NCBI GenBank assembly: GCA_947175005.1
Contig: CAMWLD010000054.1
Coordinates: 1-9,874 of the forward strand
Reading direction: 5' to 3'
From: an uncultured Ruminococcus sp.
GTDB taxonomy: Bacteria; Bacillota; Clostridia; Oscillospirales; Ruminococcaceae
DNA: 9,874 nucleotides
The notes beneath the pieces were generated by a model. It had not been told where the DNA came from. It did no database searches and saw nothing but the letters and a program-made list of their open reading frames with translations. The position numbers were made by a program, and so were the translations under genes. This document shows positions 7,685 through 9,874 of the stretch, in pieces (the stretch's first letter is position 1; each line of letters starts with the position of its first letter).

Positions 7685-7730
7685 AAAAATAAAATAAAAT
7701 ATGACTGCCGCACTTTACGGTACGGCAGTC
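7683..7730 (-). terminator. Terminator of the minus-strand GH26-GH27 operon
   Basis: An 8-bp perfect stem (GACTGCCG 7703-7710 with CGGCAGTC 7723-7730) has a 12-base loop that can add an A-T pair beyond one mismatch. On the minus strand it is followed by about 20 bases of almost pure T (complement of the A-rich 7683-7702). On the plus strand the 3' side is not T-rich, so it should act mainly on minus-strand transcripts arriving from 7814. Confidence 0.75.
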
Positions 7731-7735
7731 TGTAT

Positions 7736-7778
7736 ATTACCCTTGATTCGTGAACGGATCGGGGGTAATTTTATTTTA
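7736..7778 (+). terminator. Rho-independent terminator of the plus-strand M60 operon
   Basis: A 15-bp near-continuous stem is formed by ATTACCC (7736-7742), two G-T wobbles (7743-7744 with 7761-7762) and GATTCG/CGGATC (7745-7750 with 7755-7760, one wobble). It is closed by a TGAA tetraloop (7751-7754). The right arm GGGTAAT (7763-7769) runs into TTTTATTTTA. It lies about 50 bases after the stop codon of the FIVAR gene. Confidence 0.85.
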
Positions 7779-7782
7779 CGGT

Positions 7783-7800
7783 AAAACAGTGTGCTGTTTT
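7783..7800. repeat. Short perfect inverted repeat downstream of the zinc-ribbon gene
   Basis: AAAACAG (7783-7789) and CTGTTTT (7794-7800) flank a TGTG loop. It sits 13 bases past the stop of the small minus-strand gene and could be the first 3' hairpin of that transcript, but its stem is weak and neither side has a proper T-tract. Its role is uncertain. Confidence 0.4.
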
Positions 7801-7813
7801 CTCTTAGATATTA

Positions 7814-8017
7814 TCATCTGAACAGCGTGCATTTGCCGCTTTCCCTGTAGTATGCTATCAGTTTTTCTATAGCATTTCTTGTGCAGCCGAGATTTTTGGC
7901 AAGGCAGTCAATACAGGCAAATTCGTCCGCGCCTCTGAAAACAAGCTTTCTGAAAACGGCAATATCATCATCAAAAAGCGGAGAATCGCATTCCTTGCAG
8001 GTCTTGTAATTTGCCAT
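7814..8017 (-). CDS. Small Cys-rich zinc-ribbon-like protein of unknown function
   Basis: The 67-residue product has two CxxC knuckles (C7-C10 and C35-C38) plus C45 and C63, a layout suited to binding one zinc ion. A charged helical C-terminal part (RNAIEKLIAYYRESGK) follows. There is no signal peptide or membrane segment, so it should be cytoplasmic. It starts at ATG 8017-8015, overlapping the TAA of the GH27 gene by one base (TAATG). An AAGGTGG-like ribosome binding site lies at about 8028-8034, so translation is probably coupled to GH27. From memory it resembles small conserved clostridial proteins ending in a SGKCTLF-like motif, which supports a real gene; I know no function for them. A regulatory or assembly role is possible but not shown. 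Confidence 0.75.
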   Translation of the reverse strand: MANYKTCKECDSPLFDDDIAVFRKLVFRGADEFACIDCLAKNLGCTRNAIEKLIAYYRESGKCTLFR

Positions 8018-9174
8018 TACGCTTTTACCACCTTTGCACGGTACATCATGCAGTCATGCGAGGGTATCTGAACGCAAAGCCGTTCGGTAAATATGCCGAT
8101 CGTTTCATGCTTACAGCAGTCGTATATCTCCAGACCTCTGCCGGATGTATAGGGGAGACCGATATCGAAAAACTGAAGAGACATTTCATTGGTCTTATCG
8201 CCGAAATTGAACATTCCTATAGCATAATCGCCGCCGCTTAGCGGCTTAATAAGTGCGAATACATTTTCGGGATTGTTCCACTGCTTTATGCAGTAAGGTC
8301 CCCGGCATTCGATATCCTGATTTATAGCGATAATATCCTTGTTTGTAAGTATCTCCTTTGTCTCGTCGGACATTTTTCTTATATCGCAGCCGATCATAAG
8401 AGGGGAGTTCATAATAGCCCAAAGAGCAAAATGGGTCTTGTATTCGGTGTCGGTGCAGCCGCCAACCACATCGGCTATCCACTCGTTGTCACTGTTTCCG
8501 TGCATTCCCACAACCAGCATATCCATGTCGTTGTGGCAGTAAACGCCGCTGCAGCACTCCTTGCCTATCTGCGAAAGAGCAATACGCTTTACCGATTCCC
8601 AGTTATCCTGAATGTCGCCTGTGGAGCGGAAAAGATTTGCGCCGCTCTCTCTTATCCAGCTGTGAACATCGTCCTTGCCCCAATTGCAGGCGGAGAACAC
8701 TATATCTCTGCCGCAGTTACGCAGAGCCATACCCATACGCTTATAGAGATTTGCGCCGTCAGCCGTCTCGGGCTTGTAGCAGTAGTCGTATTTAAGATAG
8801 TCAACTCCCCACTCCGCAAAGGTCTCGGCGTCCTCAAACTCATGCTCGAAGCTTCCCGGATAACCTGCGCAGGTGTGAGTTCCCGCACAGGAGTATATCC
8901 CGAATTTCAGACCCTTTGAATGAACATAATCCGCAACGGACTTGATTCCGTCGGGGAATTTTTCATGATCGGGGACAAGTCTGCCGTTCACACGCTGCTT
9001 TTCGCTCCAGCAGTCGTCAATGACTATATATTCATAGCCTGCTTCCGCAAGACCTGTTTCGATCATTTTGTCTGCGCTTGATTTAATCAGATCGGCATTG
9101 ATGTTCCAGCTGAATGTGTTCCATGAATTCCAGCCCATGGGAGGTGTGTGGCAGAGAGGCGATACATTTTTCAT
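8017..9174 (-). CDS. GH27 alpha-galactosidase, cytoplasmic
   Basis: The 385-residue protein is a compact GH27 (melibiase-like) alpha-galactosidase, a retaining enzyme that releases alpha-linked galactose. The family opening TPPMGWNSWNTFSWN (10-24) and the V-I-D-D-C-W motif (51-56) are present. The predicted nucleophile is D130 in YLKYDYC, and the predicted acid/base is D187 in FRSTGDIQDNW. A C-terminal beta domain (about 305-385) completes it. I chose the ATG at 9174 because AAGGAG (9183-9188) precedes it by 8 bases and family homology begins within ten residues; an in-frame ATG at 9219 would add 15 unrelated residues and overlap the upstream gene. No signal peptide is visible, so it should act inside the cell. 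It lies 16 bases after the GH26 stop, which suggests removal of galactosyl side groups from galactomannan oligosaccharides; other alpha-galactosides are possible. The protein has many cysteines, consistent with a reducing cytoplasm. Confidence 0.93.
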   Translation of the reverse strand: MKNVSPLCHTPPMGWNSWNTFSWNINADLIKSSADKMIETGLAEAGYEYIVIDDCWSEKQRVNGRLVPDHEKFPDGIKSVADYVHSKGLKFGIYSCAGTHTCAGYPGSFEHEFEDAETFAEWGVDYLKYDYCYKPETADGANLYKRMGMALRNCGRDIVFSACNWGKDDVHSWIRESGANLFRSTGDIQDNWESVKRIALSQIGKECCSGVYCHNDMDMLVVGMHGNSDNEWIADVVGGCTDTEYKTHFALWAIMNSPLMIGCDIRKMSDETKEILTNKDIIAINQDIECRGPYCIKQWNNPENVFALIKPLSGGDYAIGMFNFGDKTNEMSLQFFDIGLPYTSGRGLEIYDCCKHETIGIFTERLCVQIPSHDCMMYRAKVVKA

Positions 9175-9182
9175 AGTAATTT

Positions 9183-9188
9183 CTCCTT
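9183..9188 (-). promoter_or_regulatory. Ribosome binding site deciding the GH27 start
   Basis: AAGGAG (minus strand) stands 8 bases before the ATG at 9174-9172, within the 16-base gap after the GH26 stop codon. It favours this ATG over the in-frame one 45 bases upstream. Confidence 0.85.
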
Positions 9189-9190
9189 TT

Positions 9191-9874
9191 TTATTCGGCG
9201 AGTTCCTTGGGAAGCTCATCCCTTGTTATTATTACATCGCTGTTGTAGACCTTTTCCATCATATCAAAGGATGTGTACTTATCTGACAAATGCGTAGTGC
9301 CCAAAAGAACAATATAATCCCAGTTCCATACGGCGAACCAAAGCCAGTATGCATTATCTCTGACAATAAGCTCGGGGTCGGGCATTGTTGCGCATTCGCT
9401 CATGGTGACAAGCTTTCCGTTTGCTGCCCAGCTTGATACTTCCGCAAATGTTGAGGGACTTGCACCATAATCATAGGCTGCATTGTAAATGTCAATAGCG
9501 CAGATGTCGCAGTATTCATCACCGGGGTACCAGTCTGCGGCCTGTGCATTCCATACCCAAATAAGATTGTCAAGCTGATGATAGTCGGTCATTCGCCTGT
9601 AGAGAAGCTTCCAAAGCCATTTATAATCGTCAGCCCCCGACGCGCCCCACCAGAACCAGCCGCCGCTGGCTTCATGCAGAGGCCGCCACAGGACGGTGAC
9701 ATTTTCGTCCTCCATGCGCTGCATAAGCGAAGAGATATTGTCAATATCCTTGATTATCCAAAGAGCCTCTTCGCTTATTTTTCCCTTGTCGTAAAGCTTT
9801 TGTACTTCTTCGGGGGAAAGCATTGCAAGGTCGGTTTCGGTAACAGCATCGCTTAACTTGAAAGAGGTCTGATC
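9191..9874 (-). CDS. GH26 endo-beta-1,4-mannanase, C-terminal part (5' end off the window)
   Basis: The visible 227 residues run open to the right edge; the internal Met at 9823 is not a credible start, because family-like sequence (SFKLSDAVTETDLAM) precedes it. The segment holds the GH26 catalytic half. The acid/base is Glu in VLWRPLHEASGGWFWWG (visible residue 68) and the nucleophile is Glu in VTMSECATMP (visible residue 160), about 90 residues apart. The typical WFAVW and ITRDEL C-terminal motifs follow. GH26 enzymes mostly cut beta-1,4-mannan, glucomannan or galactomannan backbones; a few act on other beta-glucans. The protein ends shortly after the catalytic domain, so any signal peptide, CBM or dockerin would have to be N-terminal and is not visible. 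With the GH27 gene 16 bases downstream it forms a plausible galactomannan pair. Confidence 0.9.
   Translation of the reverse strand, partial: DQTSFKLSDAVTETDLAMLSPEEVQKLYDKGKISEEALWIIKDIDNISSLMQRMEDENVTVLWRPLHEASGGWFWWGASGADDYKWLWKLLYRRMTDYHQLDNLIWVWNAQAADWYPGDEYCDICAIDIYNAAYDYGASPSTFAEVSSWAANGKLVTMSECATMPDPELIVRDNAYWLWFAVWNWDYIVLLGTTHLSDKYTSFDMMEKVYNSDVIITRDELPKELAE

Noticed and set aside
8431..8919. 162-codon plus-strand frame inside the GH27 gene
   Set aside because: The GH27 catalytic motifs on the minus strand are unambiguous and this frame shows no family features.

Overview
The window looks like an accessory, glycan- and glycoprotein-handling region from a gut or rumen Clostridia bacterium of the Ruminococcaceae (Ruminococcus-like) type. 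The evidence is a type I dockerin module, very large multidomain secreted proteins, a FIVAR-type anchor protein, a BspA-like leucine-rich repeat protein, GH26 and GH27 enzymes, and Shine-Dalgarno and terminator signals of the low-to-medium GC Gram-positive kind. The organism is inferred from protein style only.

Layout, left to right. (1) 3-503 (+) is the C-terminal part of a BspA-like LRR protein entering from the left edge, followed by a strong Rho-independent terminator (544-597). (2) A 290-base intergenic stretch carries phased T-tracts and a near-consensus extended -10 promoter (669-697). (3) This promoter probably drives a two-gene operon. The first gene (792-6326, GTG start) encodes an 1844-residue secreted protein with an N-terminal dockerin, two Fn3 modules, discoidin-like modules, an M60-like/enhancin zinc metallopeptidase core (HEIGH plus a downstream Glu) and a Thr/Glu repeat tail. 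The second (6329-7684) encodes a 451-residue surface protein with a signal peptide, a cohesin-like beta domain, a FIVAR domain, a Gly-rich spacer and a C-terminal membrane helix. (4) Two back-to-back terminators (7683-7778), one per strand, separate this operon from a convergent one. (5) The minus-strand operon reads right to left: a GH26 endo-mannanase (partial, runs off the right edge), a leaderless GH27 alpha-galactosidase, and a 67-residue Cys-rich zinc-ribbon-like protein overlapping the GH27 stop by one base.

How the genes may work together. The plus-strand operon has the parts of a minimal cell-surface peptidase complex: the peptidase carries a dockerin but no visible wall or membrane anchor, and its downstream partner has a membrane anchor and a cohesin-like domain but no catalytic domain. 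The simplest reading is that the second protein tethers the first at the surface, where the M60 domain would cleave O-glycosylated (mucin-like) proteins. That is inference; the cohesin call is the weakest link. The minus-strand operon fits (galacto)mannan breakdown: GH26 cuts the mannan backbone and the apparently cytoplasmic GH27 removes alpha-galactosyl units from imported oligosaccharides. No RNA gene, CRISPR array, insertion sequence or replication origin was recognised.
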